Shown here piece by piece: positions 33,307 to 41,405 of a stretch of 54,999 nucleotides of DNA. The notes below the pieces were generated by a model. It had not been told where the DNA came from. It did no database searches and was given only the letters and a program-made list of their open reading frames with translations. Position 1 is the first letter of the stretch. Each line of letters begins with the position of its first letter. The translations under genes were made by a program, and so were the position numbers. The stretch spans positions 1 to 54,999 of the forward strand of contig JAVBPR010000019.1 in assembly GCA_031549485.1 (NCBI GenBank), written 5' to 3'. The stretch is from JAVBPR01 sp031549485 (GTDB lineage: Bacteria > Bacillota > Clostridia > Oscillospirales > Feifaniaceae).

Positions 33307-33469
33307 ATTAACAGTGAACAGTTAACAGTTTTGAAAGCCGAATTCGATTAAATGGGAACTTTTGTTTCTTGGCATTCTAATATCGGCTTTTCGCGGAATC
33401 CGCCGCTTTTGCGGCGCTGCCGGCGGCTCTCGTCGCCGGCATGGCGAGCAAAGCTCGCCTATTTCGCGA
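33307..33469. repeat. Decayed family D (33307-33351) and family C cloverleaf (33391-33469)
   Basis: AACAGTT-type units at 33307-33330 precede a half-lost hairpin. The cloverleaf, minus orientation, has outer stem TCGCGGAAT/ATTTCGCGA (one G-T pair), arm 3 GCCGC/GCGGC, arm 2 GCCGGCG/CGCCGGC and arm 1 GGCGAGC/GCTCGCC. Confidence 0.8.
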
Positions 33470-33564
33470 AAGCCTTGAAAAAGCGGACAAAAAACAATAC
33501 TTTCGCCCATTATGATAAAACCTGTTTTATCAGATTGACCGCTTCCAATTTTCCCGCATAGCCT

Positions 33565-33836
33565 ATTAAGGCAGATACTGTAGAAAGAATAAAAAGAAGG
33601 TAGGTGGCGGTGCCCGCATCAATCCGCAGTATTTCCGCTCGAATCATCGATCCGCCGCCCTTTTTTTGTAGGGCGTGACGACCTCGGCACGCCGTTTTTT
33701 TCCCGTAGGGCGCGATGCTTTCACCGCCCCGAAACTCGTTATCTTTGCTAAGCTAAAATACACTTTTTTGCAGAGATTTGCCGTTCCTAATCCTCTCGGC
33801 GCGCCCGCTTAAGCAGACGCCGTAGGCGGAATAAGA
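33565..33836 (+). repeat. Family A end and a full A/B composite
   Basis: A mutated A end at about 33565-33598 (ACTGTAGAAAGAATAAAA), then the A/B unit 33600-33836 with GGGCGTGACGACCTCGGCAC and an A end GACGCCGTAGGCGGAATAAG. Confidence 0.72.
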
Positions 33837-33866
33837 TATTATTTCAGGGGATGCCTCGGTTGCTTT

Positions 33867-33945
33867 CCGCGGAATGGGGCGAATGCAATTCGCCCGCGGG
33901 CGGCGTTGCGCCGCCCAAATGCCGCAAACGCGGCGGATTCCGCGG
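33867..33945 (+). repeat. Family C cloverleaf, all stems perfect
   Basis: Outer stem CCGCGGAAT (33867-33875) with ATTCCGCGG (33937-33945). Arm 1 is GGGCGAAT/ATTCGCCC, arm 2 is GGGCGGCG/CGCCGCCC and arm 3 is GCCGC/GCGGC. Confidence 0.9.
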
Positions 33946-34029
33946 GGAAATATAGGTTGCTACAAATATAACTTGCTTAGGATTGCTTAATAATCCTAAG
34001 CGCCGTAGATTTCGTTTCCAATCCCCCGC

Positions 34030-34235
34030 CTCGCAAAATAAAATTTGCTTGAAGAGATTCGCCGTTCTTAATCCTTTCGCCGCGTCCGCTTAAGCAGACG
34101 CCGTAGGCAGAATAAAAGAAGAGTCCCAGCACTTCTTTACATTGAGCCAATATTAATAAAATTTGCTTGAAGAGATTCGCCGTTCTTAATCCTTTCGCCG
34201 CGTCCGCTTAAGCGGTCGCCGTAGGCGGATTAAAA
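34030..34235 (+). repeat. Two family A units abutting the wecB stop
   Basis: The segment AAATTTGCTTGAAGAGATTC..CGTCCGCTTAAGC occurs twice (about 34047-34115 and 34158-34232), ending GACGCCGTAGGCAGAATAAA and GTCGCCGTAGGCGGATTAAA. The last copy touches the TGA of wecB. No gene is seen between 33248 and 34235. Confidence 0.75.
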
Positions 34236-35378
34236 TCAGTTGAATTTGTCCGGTTCCGGACCGCCGAGGAAAACGTGCAAAAGCGCGTCGGCGATTCGCT
34301 TTGAGGCGTTGCCGTCGCCGTAAGGATTTACGGCGTGCGCCATTTTTTTATACAGCTCGCCCTCTTTTAAAAGCTCGGCCGCGTCATTATAAATATCGAC
34401 GGATTTTATTCCGCTTAGCTTAACTGTGCCGGCGGCTACCGCTTCGGGGCGCTCGGTTTCGGCGCGAAGAACCAAAACAGGTTTGCCCAAAGCAGGTCCT
34501 TCCTCCTGAAGCCCGCCCGAATCGGTCATAATAAAAAGCGAGCGGTTCATGAGATTATGCGCGTCTTTCGTATCAAGCGGGGAGGTGAGCAAAACATTCT
34601 CGCTGCCGCCGAGGATTTCCTCGGCCGGCTCCAAGACCGCAGGATTCGGATGAACCGGATAAACGAAAATAACCTCCGGATTTTCGGCGGCAAGCCGCTT
34701 CACCGCAGTGAAAATTTCACGGTGCGGTGTTCCGAGGTTTTCGCGGCGGTGCGCCGTAAGCATAATGATTTTCTTTCCGCTTTTTGCCGCATTTAAAACA
34801 TCGGAATTTTTAAATTCATAATCTTCCGAAACGGTATATTTAAGCGCGTCGATAACCGTGTTTCCGGTTATAAAAACATTTTCTTTTATATTTTCTTTAA
34901 TTAAATTTTCGGCGTTAGCTATTGTCGGCGCGAAATGCAGGTCGGCGATATCGCCGGTCACCATGCGGTTCACCTCTTCGGGATACGGCGAATATTTGTC
35001 ATAAGTGCGAAGCCCCGCCTCGACATGCCCGACTTTTACGCCGGAATAGAAAGCGCCGAGCGCCGAAACGGCGGTCGTGCTGGTGTCGCCGTGAACAAGG
35101 CAGATATCCGGCCGATACTGCGCGAAAACGCCTTCAAGCCCGGCCATGATTTTCGCGGTTATTCCGCAAAGAGTCTGCCTGTTTGTCATAATGTCGAGGT
35201 CAAAATCCGCTTTAAACGAAAAATCTTCCATTACGGTGTCAAGCATGCCGCGGTGCTGCGCCGTGACGCAGATTTTTGCGTCAAACTCGGGACGCTTTGC
35301 AAGCTCGATGCAAAGCGGCGCCATTTTAATCGCCTCAGGTCTCGTTCCGAAAATCGACAGAACTTTAAGCTTGTTCAT
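34236..35378 (-). CDS. wecB: UDP-N-acetylglucosamine 2-epimerase (non-hydrolysing)
   Basis: This enzyme epimerises UDP-GlcNAc to UDP-ManNAc for cell-wall polymers. The start ATG at 35378 gives 380 residues beginning NKLKVLSIFGTRPEAIKMAP, the family N-terminus; the frame open to 35537 overlaps the upstream gene and is not used. GAGG lies nine bases before the start. Motifs include HGDTSTTAVSALGAFYSGVK, GHVEAGLRTYDKYSPYPEE with the catalytic E/D set, and TDSGGLQEEGPALGKPVLVL (UDP binding). It begins one base after the stop of the WecA-type gene, so the two form an operon. Confidence 0.95.
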   Translation of the reverse strand: MNKLKVLSIFGTRPEAIKMAPLCIELAKRPEFDAKICVTAQHRGMLDTVMEDFSFKADFDLDIMTNRQTLCGITAKIMAGLEGVFAQYRPDICLVHGDTSTTAVSALGAFYSGVKVGHVEAGLRTYDKYSPYPEEVNRMVTGDIADLHFAPTIANAENLIKENIKENVFITGNTVIDALKYTVSEDYEFKNSDVLNAAKSGKKIIMLTAHRRENLGTPHREIFTAVKRLAAENPEVIFVYPVHPNPAVLEPAEEILGGSENVLLTSPLDTKDAHNLMNRSLFIMTDSGGLQEEGPALGKPVLVLRAETERPEAVAAGTVKLSGIKSVDIYNDAAELLKEGELYKKMAHAVNPYGDGNASKRIADALLHVFLGGPEPDKFN

Positions 35379-35379
35379 C

Positions 35380-36546
35380 TTATTTTTCCTCGTCTTCCTC
35401 GTCGCCGTAATATTGCGGCTCGTCGGCCCTGCCGGTGCCGTACATTTCTTCGTATAGCTTATCAGCCTCAAGCTGCTGCTGAATCTTTTTTTCCTTTTTG
35501 GCTTTGTCAGCGCCGTCACCGAGGAATTTTGCGGCAAAAAACGCGACGATCATCGCGGCGATAAGCAGAAGCATCGCGCGGACAACGCCGTTGCCGGTCA
35601 GAACGACCGCGGCAAGGCCGAGAAGCGCGGAGATGCAATATAAAATCGCGACCGCCTGTTTTTGCGAAAAGCCCATATCGATAAGTTTATGGTGCAGGTG
35701 GCCTCTGTCCGCCTGCATGGGGGATTTTCCGTGGGCAACTCGGCGTACAATCGCGAATATCGTGTCAAATATCGGAAGCCCGAGAATGAGAAACGGCACG
35801 GCAAAAGAAACGAGCGCGTAAAATTTGAAAAGCCCCTGTATCGAAATTGTGGCAAGTATATAGCCGAGAAACAGCGCGCCGCTGTCGCCCATAAATATCT
35901 TCGCTGGGTTCATATTATACGGCAAAAATCCGATGCATGCGCCCGCCAACGCCGCGATAATTACCGCGACGACAGGTTCGCTGACCAAGATTGCGATGAT
36001 AAGAAGCGAAAAGCAAGCTATTGACGAAACGCCCACCGCGAGGCCGTCGAGCCCGTCAATAAGATTTACCGAGTTTGTAATCGCGACGATCCAGAGAACG
36101 GTCAGCGGCGCGGCGAGAAATCCGAGGTTGATAAAACTGTCCGACGAAAAAAAGTTGAAATTCGAAAAAACTTCGATGCGGACGCCGTAAAGAACCGGGA
36201 CTATTGCGGCAATTATTTGAAAGCTGAATTTGAGCAGCGCGGAAATCTGGAAAATATCGTCGATAACACCGGTTACGACAATCAAAACAGCGCCGATGAG
36301 AATTCCCTGAAGCTGCGGCGTGAGATCGACAAAAAGCAGCACGGCCGAGATAAATCCTGTAAATATTGCGAGGCCGCCGAGGCGTGGAATAGGGGTTTTG
36401 TGCATGCGGCGCTTATCCCGCGGAACGTCGACCGCGCCGACCGTTGACGCGAGCTTTTTGAAAAGCGGCGTCGTCGCGAAAGAAAGTCCGCCCGCCAGCA
36501 AGAAAGCAAGCGCGATAAATATAATCTCTTTTAGTTCCAGATTCAT
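35380..36546 (-). CDS. tagO: UDP-GlcNAc:undecaprenyl-phosphate GlcNAc-1-phosphate transferase (TagO/WecA family)
   Basis: This 388-residue polytopic enzyme (about ten hydrophobic helices) belongs to the MraY/WecA superfamily and starts undecaprenyl-linked cell-wall polymer synthesis. The active-site loops are clear: DVPRDKRRMHKTPIPRLGGL (about residues 40-59), NSVNLIDGLDGLAVG (about 157-171), FMGDSGALFLG (about 215-225) and ADRGHLHHKLIDMG (about 284-297). The C-terminal tail of about 50 residues is charged (acidic end DEEDEEK). Pairing with wecB points to a teichoic-acid or ManNAc-containing polymer, which is inference. tagO and wecA are alternative names for this role. Confidence 0.9.
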   Translation of the reverse strand: MNLELKEIIFIALAFLLAGGLSFATTPLFKKLASTVGAVDVPRDKRRMHKTPIPRLGGLAIFTGFISAVLLFVDLTPQLQGILIGAVLIVVTGVIDDIFQISALLKFSFQIIAAIVPVLYGVRIEVFSNFNFFSSDSFINLGFLAAPLTVLWIVAITNSVNLIDGLDGLAVGVSSIACFSLLIIAILVSEPVVAVIIAALAGACIGFLPYNMNPAKIFMGDSGALFLGYILATISIQGLFKFYALVSFAVPFLILGLPIFDTIFAIVRRVAHGKSPMQADRGHLHHKLIDMGFSQKQAVAILYCISALLGLAAVVLTGNGVVRAMLLLIAAMIVAFFAAKFLGDGADKAKKEKKIQQQLEADKLYEEMYGTGRADEPQYYGDEEDEEK

Positions 36547-36574
36547 AAACTACAATCCTTTTTTTATTCCTTTT

Positions 36575-36815
36575 TGTTCCGCCTACGGCGTCTGCTTAAA
36601 TGGGATTGCCGAGAATATTAAGGTCGGCAAGTCCTAAAAATCAAGTTTTAATTATTTTTTATTCATCCTACGGAGTCTGCTTTAAATGGGAGCGGTGAGG
36701 ATATTGGGAATGGCAGACTTCAGCAAAAAAAGTGTATTTTAGAAAAAACGGCGTGCCGCGGTCGTCACACCCTACGAAAAAGGGCGACTGGGCGATGTGG
36801 GCATCGCCCCCTACT
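36575..36815 (-). repeat. Family A copies and a partial A/B composite
   Basis: A units at about 36580 (CCGCCTACGGCGTCTGCTTA) and 36665, followed by a B part (GGCGTGCCGCGGTCGTCAC, GGGCGATGTGGGCATCGCCC). Confidence 0.72.
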
Positions 36816-36870
36816 TATGCAAAGCGAAACCGTGCGCGATATTATTCCTTGCCGCTTCCTTTATGCCTAT

Positions 36871-37016
36871 CGCGGAACCCGCCGCATTTGCGGCGCTTCG
36901 GGCGGCATTGCCGATTGCTTGCTATCCACCTCTCGCTCTTTCGCGGAATAGGCGAGCTCTGCTCGCCAGGACGGCGGCAAAAGCCGCTGTCAGCCGCATT
37001 TGCGGCGGATTCCGCG
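36871..37016 (+). repeat. Deleted family C copy (36871-36935) and intact cloverleaf (36942-37016)
   Basis: The first copy keeps CGCGGAACCCGCCGCATTTGCGGC and half of arm 2, then jumps to the flank TTGCCGATTGCTTGC that lies outside the copy at 15151, so it is an internal deletion. The second is intact: outer stem CGCGGAAT/ATTCCGCG, arm 1 GGCGAGC/GCTCGCC, arm 2 GACGGCGGC/GCCGCTGTC (one G-T pair) and arm 3 GCCGC/GCGGC. Confidence 0.85.
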
Positions 37017-37130
37017 CTAAGCGTTGTTTTTTCACCGTGGGGTTTTATATTCTCACCATTTGCCTATAGCGGAACGGGGCGAATGCAATTCACTTGCGGC
37101 GAAGCTATAAAAAACAAAATCTACTTCTTT

Positions 37131-37254
37131 TAATCAAAGCCGACGTAGTCGGCTTCCGCAACTGTTCACTGTTAACTATTAAGTGTTAACTCATCAATGC
37201 CGACGCAGTCGGCTTCCGAAATTGTCAATTGTCAATTATCCATTGTCAATTGTC
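37131..37254 (-). repeat. Family D double element at the trpS end
   Basis: Read on the minus strand directly after the trpS TGA: TGACAAT units, hairpin GAAGCCGACTGCGTCGGC, TTAACA units, then GGAAGCCGACTACGTCGGCT. It is in gene orientation. Together with 36940-37130 it is an inverted duplicate of 17400-17700. No gene is seen from 36547 to 37255. Confidence 0.83.
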
Positions 37255-37255
37255 A

Positions 37256-38254
37256 TCATCCCCGCGGAATAAAGCCGATTTTTTTATAAACTTTCGAAAG
37301 GGTTTTTCGCGCGAGGTATTCGGCTTTTTCCGCGCCCGCGCGGTAAACGGTTTCAAGATACGACTTGTCCGAAAGCAGCTGCCCGGTTTTTTCGCGGACC
37401 GGCTTTAACAGCGCGTCGACCGCCTCGCCGACAGCGATCTTAAATTCGCCGTAGCCCTTGCCGGAAAACTCTGCTTCGATCTGCTCCGGCGTTTTGCCGG
37501 TCGCCGCCTGATAAATTGTAATAAGATTGTTTATTCCGTCTCTGCCGTCGCCGCGCTTTATCTCGCCGAGGCTGTCGGTGACCGCGCTTTTGAACTTGCG
37601 GATAATGGTGTCGGTGTCGTCGGTAAGCAGAATAAAACTTTTTATATTGCTGTCACTTTTACTCATTTTTTTGGTCGGCTCGGCAAGGCTCATGACCTTT
37701 GCGCCCTGCGGCGGAATGTACGGCTCCGGAATTTTGAAAGTCTCGCTGTACGCGCCGTTAAAGCGGTTTGCAACATCCCTTGCAAGTTCTATATGCTGTT
37801 TTTGGTCCTGCCCGACCGGAACAAGGTCGGTTTGATAAAGCAGGATATCAGCCGCCATAAGCGCGGGATAGGTAAAAAGCCCCGCGTTGATATTGTCCGA
37901 ATATTTTTGCGATTTATCCTTAAACTGAGTCATGCGGGAAAGCTCGCCGAACATGGTATAACAGTTCAAAATCCAGGCGAGTTCCGCGTGCGCGGCGACA
38001 TGGCTCTGTATAAAAAGAATGCTTTTTTCGGGGTCGATTCCGCAGGCGATAAGCTGGGCGAGTATCTCGAGCGTCTGCGCCCGAAGCTCGGAGGGAACCT
38101 GGCGGACGGTTATCGCGTGCATATCCACGACACAGTAAAGACAGTTATAGTCCTCTTGCATTTTAACCCAGTTGCCGACCGCGCCGATGTAATTCCCGAG
38201 AGTCATTTTGCCGGACGGCTGAATGCCGCTGAAAATTATTTTTTTATCGCTCAT
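37256..38254 (-). CDS. trpS: Tryptophan--tRNA ligase
   Basis: TrpRS charges tRNA-Trp. The 332 residues have the class I signature PSGKMTLGNYIGA (about residues 13-25, the HIGH-type motif as TLGN) and KKMSKSDSNIKSF (the KMSKS loop, about residues 194-206). GQDQKQHIELARDVANRFN is typical of the family. The start ATG overlaps the stop of the upstream aminotransferase gene by four bases (ATGA), so the two are translationally coupled. The stop is followed immediately by a family D element, and the leader shows no T-box. Confidence 0.96.
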   Translation of the reverse strand: MSDKKIIFSGIQPSGKMTLGNYIGAVGNWVKMQEDYNCLYCVVDMHAITVRQVPSELRAQTLEILAQLIACGIDPEKSILFIQSHVAAHAELAWILNCYTMFGELSRMTQFKDKSQKYSDNINAGLFTYPALMAADILLYQTDLVPVGQDQKQHIELARDVANRFNGAYSETFKIPEPYIPPQGAKVMSLAEPTKKMSKSDSNIKSFILLTDDTDTIIRKFKSAVTDSLGEIKRGDGRDGINNLITIYQAATGKTPEQIEAEFSGKGYGEFKIAVGEAVDALLKPVREKTGQLLSDKSYLETVYRAGAEKAEYLARKTLSKVYKKIGFIPRG

Positions 38255-39438
38255 AGGATTTCTTTAATAACCTTTCCCAAGATTTCTATGCCCTCGCAAA
38301 TTTGCGGAAGCGACGGCATAGAGTAGTTGAGGCGGAAGGAGCGGCAGGGGGCGGATTCGTCGCACAAAAACGCCGTACCCGGCACCACCGCGACCTTTTT
38401 TTCTATCGCTTTTTTCACAAAGCCCGGCATGTCCGCCCCTTCAGGGAGGGTACACCACAGGAAAATTCCGCCCTCGGGACGGGTGAATTTGACCGAGCTA
38501 TCGAAATTTTTATCCATCGCGCCGAGCATAGCCTCGCATTTTTCGCGGTAGAGCGCGCGGATTTTCTCGATATGCGCGTCGAGGTCGTATTTTTCGAGGT
38601 ATTCGGAAACGAGAAGCTGAAAATATATCGTCGTATGGACGTCGTTTACCTGCTTTGCCACCACGATTTTGTTAATGATTTCGGGCGCGGCGCAAATAAA
38701 ACCAACCCGCATTCCGGCCGAGAGAATTTTCGAAAAACTTCCGCAATATGCAACGCGGTTATCGACATCAAATGATTTATAAGTCGGGACATCGGAGCCG
38801 CTAAAACGCAGCTCGCCGTAGGGGTTGTCCTCCAAAATCAGAACGCCGTATTTTTGGGCAAGCGCGTAAACCCCTTTGCGGTTTTCGAGGGTTGACGTAA
38901 TGCCCGACGGGTTTTGAAAGGTCGGGATTGTGTAGATAAACTTAACTTTTTTGTCGGTTTTAAGTATCGCTTCAAGCGCGACAAGGTCGATGCCGTCGTC
39001 CAGAAGGGCAACCGGTTTTAAAACCGCGTTGTACGCGCGAAAGGCGTTTAGCGCACCGATAAAGCTGGGATTTTCGCAAATGACGGTGTCGCCCTCGTTT
39101 AAAACAACCTTTGCAAAGAGGTCGATTCCCTGCTGTCCGCCCGAAGTTATTATCAGGTCGTTTTTTTCGGTATCTATCGAAAATTTTTGCGCTATCCTTG
39201 CCGCCGTCTGTTTTCTAAGGAGGGGATAGCCTTCTGTAATGCTGTATTGAAGCGCTTCTCCGCCGCGCCGCTCAAATATTCCGGCCGAGATTTCTGCAAA
39301 TTCGGAAATTGGGAAAGATTCGGGCGCGGGGTTTCCGGCGGCGAGAGAAATAATCGACGGATCGGAAAGCGCCTTGAAAATTTCACGGATTGCGGACGGC
39401 GCAATGCCGCTTATTTTGTCTGAAAAAATATATTCCAT
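38251..39438 (-). CDS. PLP-dependent aminotransferase (class I, LysN/2-aminoadipate type)
   Basis: This 395-residue fold-type I enzyme resembles the ARO8/LysN subgroup: SLAAGNPAPESFPISEFAEI near the start, YPLLRKQTAARIA, TSGGQQGIDLFAKVVL, IPTFQNPSGITSTLENRKG, LEDNPYGELRF and the PLP lysine in YCGSFSKILSAGMRVGF (about residues 229-245). RPEGGIFLWCTLPEGADMP precedes the C-terminal RLNYSMPS. The substrate (aromatic, branched or 2-aminoadipate) cannot be told from the sequence. Coupling to trpS by a 4-base overlap hints at aromatic amino acids, but such couplings are often accidental. Confidence 0.88.
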   Translation of the reverse strand: MEYIFSDKISGIAPSAIREIFKALSDPSIISLAAGNPAPESFPISEFAEISAGIFERRGGEALQYSITEGYPLLRKQTAARIAQKFSIDTEKNDLIITSGGQQGIDLFAKVVLNEGDTVICENPSFIGALNAFRAYNAVLKPVALLDDGIDLVALEAILKTDKKVKFIYTIPTFQNPSGITSTLENRKGVYALAQKYGVLILEDNPYGELRFSGSDVPTYKSFDVDNRVAYCGSFSKILSAGMRVGFICAAPEIINKIVVAKQVNDVHTTIYFQLLVSEYLEKYDLDAHIEKIRALYREKCEAMLGAMDKNFDSSVKFTRPEGGIFLWCTLPEGADMPGFVKKAIEKKVAVVPGTAFLCDESAPCRSFRLNYSMPSLPQICEGIEILGKVIKEIL

Positions 39439-39487
39439 TTTATTCTCCGATAACCTGTTTTTATCGCTTTAGTTTACCATATCTTAG

Positions 39488-39516
39488 TTGCTTTAGCAAT
39501 AATCTTAATATATAAT
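39488..39516 (+). promoter_or_regulatory. Sigma-A promoter for gltX
   Basis: TTGCTT (39488-39493), a 17-bp spacer and TATAAT (39511-39516). The leader holds a CCGCGC/GCGCGG hairpin (39536-39556) before the ribosome binding site. Confidence 0.65.
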
Positions 39517-39579
39517 TAGGCTTAATTAAAATTTCCCGCGCGCGTTTTCGGCGCGGAAAATCAGCTTTTGAGGTGGAAA

Positions 39580-41067
39580 ATGGCAAACAGTGAAAATATA
39601 GCAGCAAATTTTTCGAAAATAAGGACAAGATTCGCGCCGTCGCCGACAGGGTATATGCACGTCGGCAATCTTCGCACCGCACTTTATGCATATCTTCTTG
39701 CAAAGCATGACGGCGGCGATTTTATTTTGAGAATAGAGGATACCGACCAGGAGAGGTATGTCGAGGGCGCTTGCGACGTTATATTCAGCACGCTCGCCGA
39801 GACCGGGCTTATCCATGATGAGGGGCCGGATGTGGGCGGTGATTTCGGACCGTACATCCAGAGCGAGCGCCGCGAAATTTATCGGGAATATGCCGAAAAA
39901 TTAGTTGACGCGGGCGGGGCGTATTATTGTTTTTGCGATAAAGACAGGCTTGACGGACTTCGCAAAATTCATGAGGCTTCGAAAGTTCCGCATAAATACG
40001 ATCGCCACTGCAAAAGCCTTTCAAAAGAGGAGGTTGCGGCAAAGATAGCAGAGGGTGTGCCCTATGTAATTCGGCAGGCCATTCCCGATGGTGAGAGCTC
40101 GTTTGAGGACGCAGTTTACGGTAAAATCAGCGTAAATAACGACACTCTTGACGACAATATTTTGCTTAAAAGCGACGGGCTTCCGACCTATAATTTTGCG
40201 AATGTTATAGACGACCACCTGATGGGAATTACCCATGTCGTGCGCGGAAGCGAATATCTTTCGAGCACCCCGAAATACAACCTTCTTTACGCCGCTTTCG
40301 GCTGGATTCCCCCGGTTTATATCCATTGTCCGCCTGTTATGAAAAACGCGCAGGAAAAACTCTCGAAACGCAACGGCGACGCGAGTTTTCAGGACCTTGT
40401 GGAAAAGGGTTACCTCAAGGAAGCGGTGCTCAATTACATCGCGCTTTTGGGATGGAGCCCGGGCGGCGAGCGGGAAAAATTCACCCTTAATGAGCTTGTT
40501 GAGGCGTTCGATATTTCGGGAATTTCAAAATCGCCCGCGATTTTTGATATAAACAAGCTCGCGTGGCTAAATGGCGAGTATATTAGGGCGCTTTCGGAGG
40601 ATGATTTCTTTGCTCTTGCAAAACCGTATATCGACGAGGCGGTAAAGTGCGAAAATTACGACCAAAAAGCGATTTCTGCGCTCTTGCAGCCGCGGCTTGA
40701 GCGGCTTTCGGACATTCCGGAGCAGATAGACTTTTTTGATATCCTGCCCGAATATGACACCGAGCTTTTCTGCCACAAAAAAATGAAGACCGACAGGGAA
40801 AACAGCAAAAGCTCGCTTATTGCGATGCTGCCGGTGTTGGAGGGTGTTGCGGTTTGGGATTTTGACACCCTGCACGAGGCACTTTTTGCGCTTATTGCGA
40901 AACTTGAAGTTAAAAACGGCATAATCCTTTGGCCCCTTCGCGTCGCGCTTTCGGGAAAAGCCTTTACTCCGGGCGGCGGCCTTGAGCTTGCGGCGATTCT
41001 CGGAAAAGAAGAGAGCTTAAAGAGAATAAAAAAAGGCATTGAGATGCTGACGGCAATCGATAATTGA
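39580..41067 (+). CDS. gltX: Glutamate--tRNA ligase
   Basis: GluRS charges tRNA-Glu (and possibly tRNA-Gln, if Gln is made by amidation). The ATG at 39580 has GAGGTGG at its back; the TTG 12 bases earlier lies before that site and is rejected. The 495 residues show the HIGH-type FAPSPTGYMHVGNLRTALYA (about residues 18-37), FILRIEDTDQERYVEGA, and KLSKRNGDASF (about 264-274, the KMSKS loop). The C-terminal anticodon domain is complete. The TGA stop is contributed by the start of a family D heptamer array. Confidence 0.96.
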   Translation: MANSENIAANFSKIRTRFAPSPTGYMHVGNLRTALYAYLLAKHDGGDFILRIEDTDQERYVEGACDVIFSTLAETGLIHDEGPDVGGDFGPYIQSERREIYREYAEKLVDAGGAYYCFCDKDRLDGLRKIHEASKVPHKYDRHCKSLSKEEVAAKIAEGVPYVIRQAIPDGESSFEDAVYGKISVNNDTLDDNILLKSDGLPTYNFANVIDDHLMGITHVVRGSEYLSSTPKYNLLYAAFGWIPPVYIHCPPVMKNAQEKLSKRNGDASFQDLVEKGYLKEAVLNYIALLGWSPGGEREKFTLNELVEAFDISGISKSPAIFDINKLAWLNGEYIRALSEDDFFALAKPYIDEAVKCENYDQKAISALLQPRLERLSDIPEQIDFFDILPEYDTELFCHKKMKTDRENSKSSLIAMLPVLEGVAVWDFDTLHEALFALIAKLEVKNGIILWPLRVALSGKAFTPGGGLELAAILGKEESLKRIKKGIEMLTAIDN

Positions 41068-41118
41068 CAATGGACAATTGACAATAAAGGAAGCCGCTCC
41101 TTTGGAGCGGCTTTTTTA
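41060..41118 (+). terminator. Family D element acting as the gltX terminator
   Basis: TTGACAA/TGGACAA units (41061-41085) are followed by the hairpin GCCGCTCC (41093-41100) / GGAGCGGC (41104-41111) and TTTTTTATT. The array includes the gltX TGA stop. Confidence 0.87.
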
Positions 41119-41250
41119 TTCCGCCTACGGCGTCTGCTTAAATGGTCTCGGCGAGAATATTGTGGAATGGCAGACCTCCGCAAAAAAATGTGTAGTTTGA
41201 CTTGGCGAATATAAATGATAGCGGGGCGATGTGGGCATAGCCCCCTACGA
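41117..41250 (-). repeat. Family A unit and a short family B remnant
   Basis: A unit CCGCCTACGGCGTCTGCTTA (41120-41139) is followed by CGGCGAGAATATT.. and a GGGGCGATGTGGGCATAGCC B hairpin. Confidence 0.75.
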
Positions 41251-41277
41251 TGAACCTTTCGTTTTCGGTTTCAAATA

Positions 41278-41310
41278 AAAGCCGCCGAGCAATTCTCGGC
41301 GGCTTTCTGT
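41278..41310 (-). terminator. Rho-independent terminator downstream of galE
   Basis: The stem GCCGCCGAG (41281-41289) with CTCGGCGGC (41295-41303) has, on the minus strand, TTTTATTT after it. It lies about 100 bases beyond the galE stop. The same hairpin core occurs in family E. Confidence 0.65.
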
Positions 41311-41405
41311 ATAATCAATTTTTATAGACTGTTTCCGGCGGGGGAGATTTTCGCTTTTTTGATGCAAGGCTTTGCGTTTTTGCAAAACTTTGTTTCTCGC
41401 AAAGG

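Noticed and set aside
34236..35537. Longer WecB start at 35537
   Set aside because: The extra 53 residues overlap the end of the upstream transferase gene and do not resemble the family; the ATG at 35378 has a ribosome binding site and the family N-terminus.
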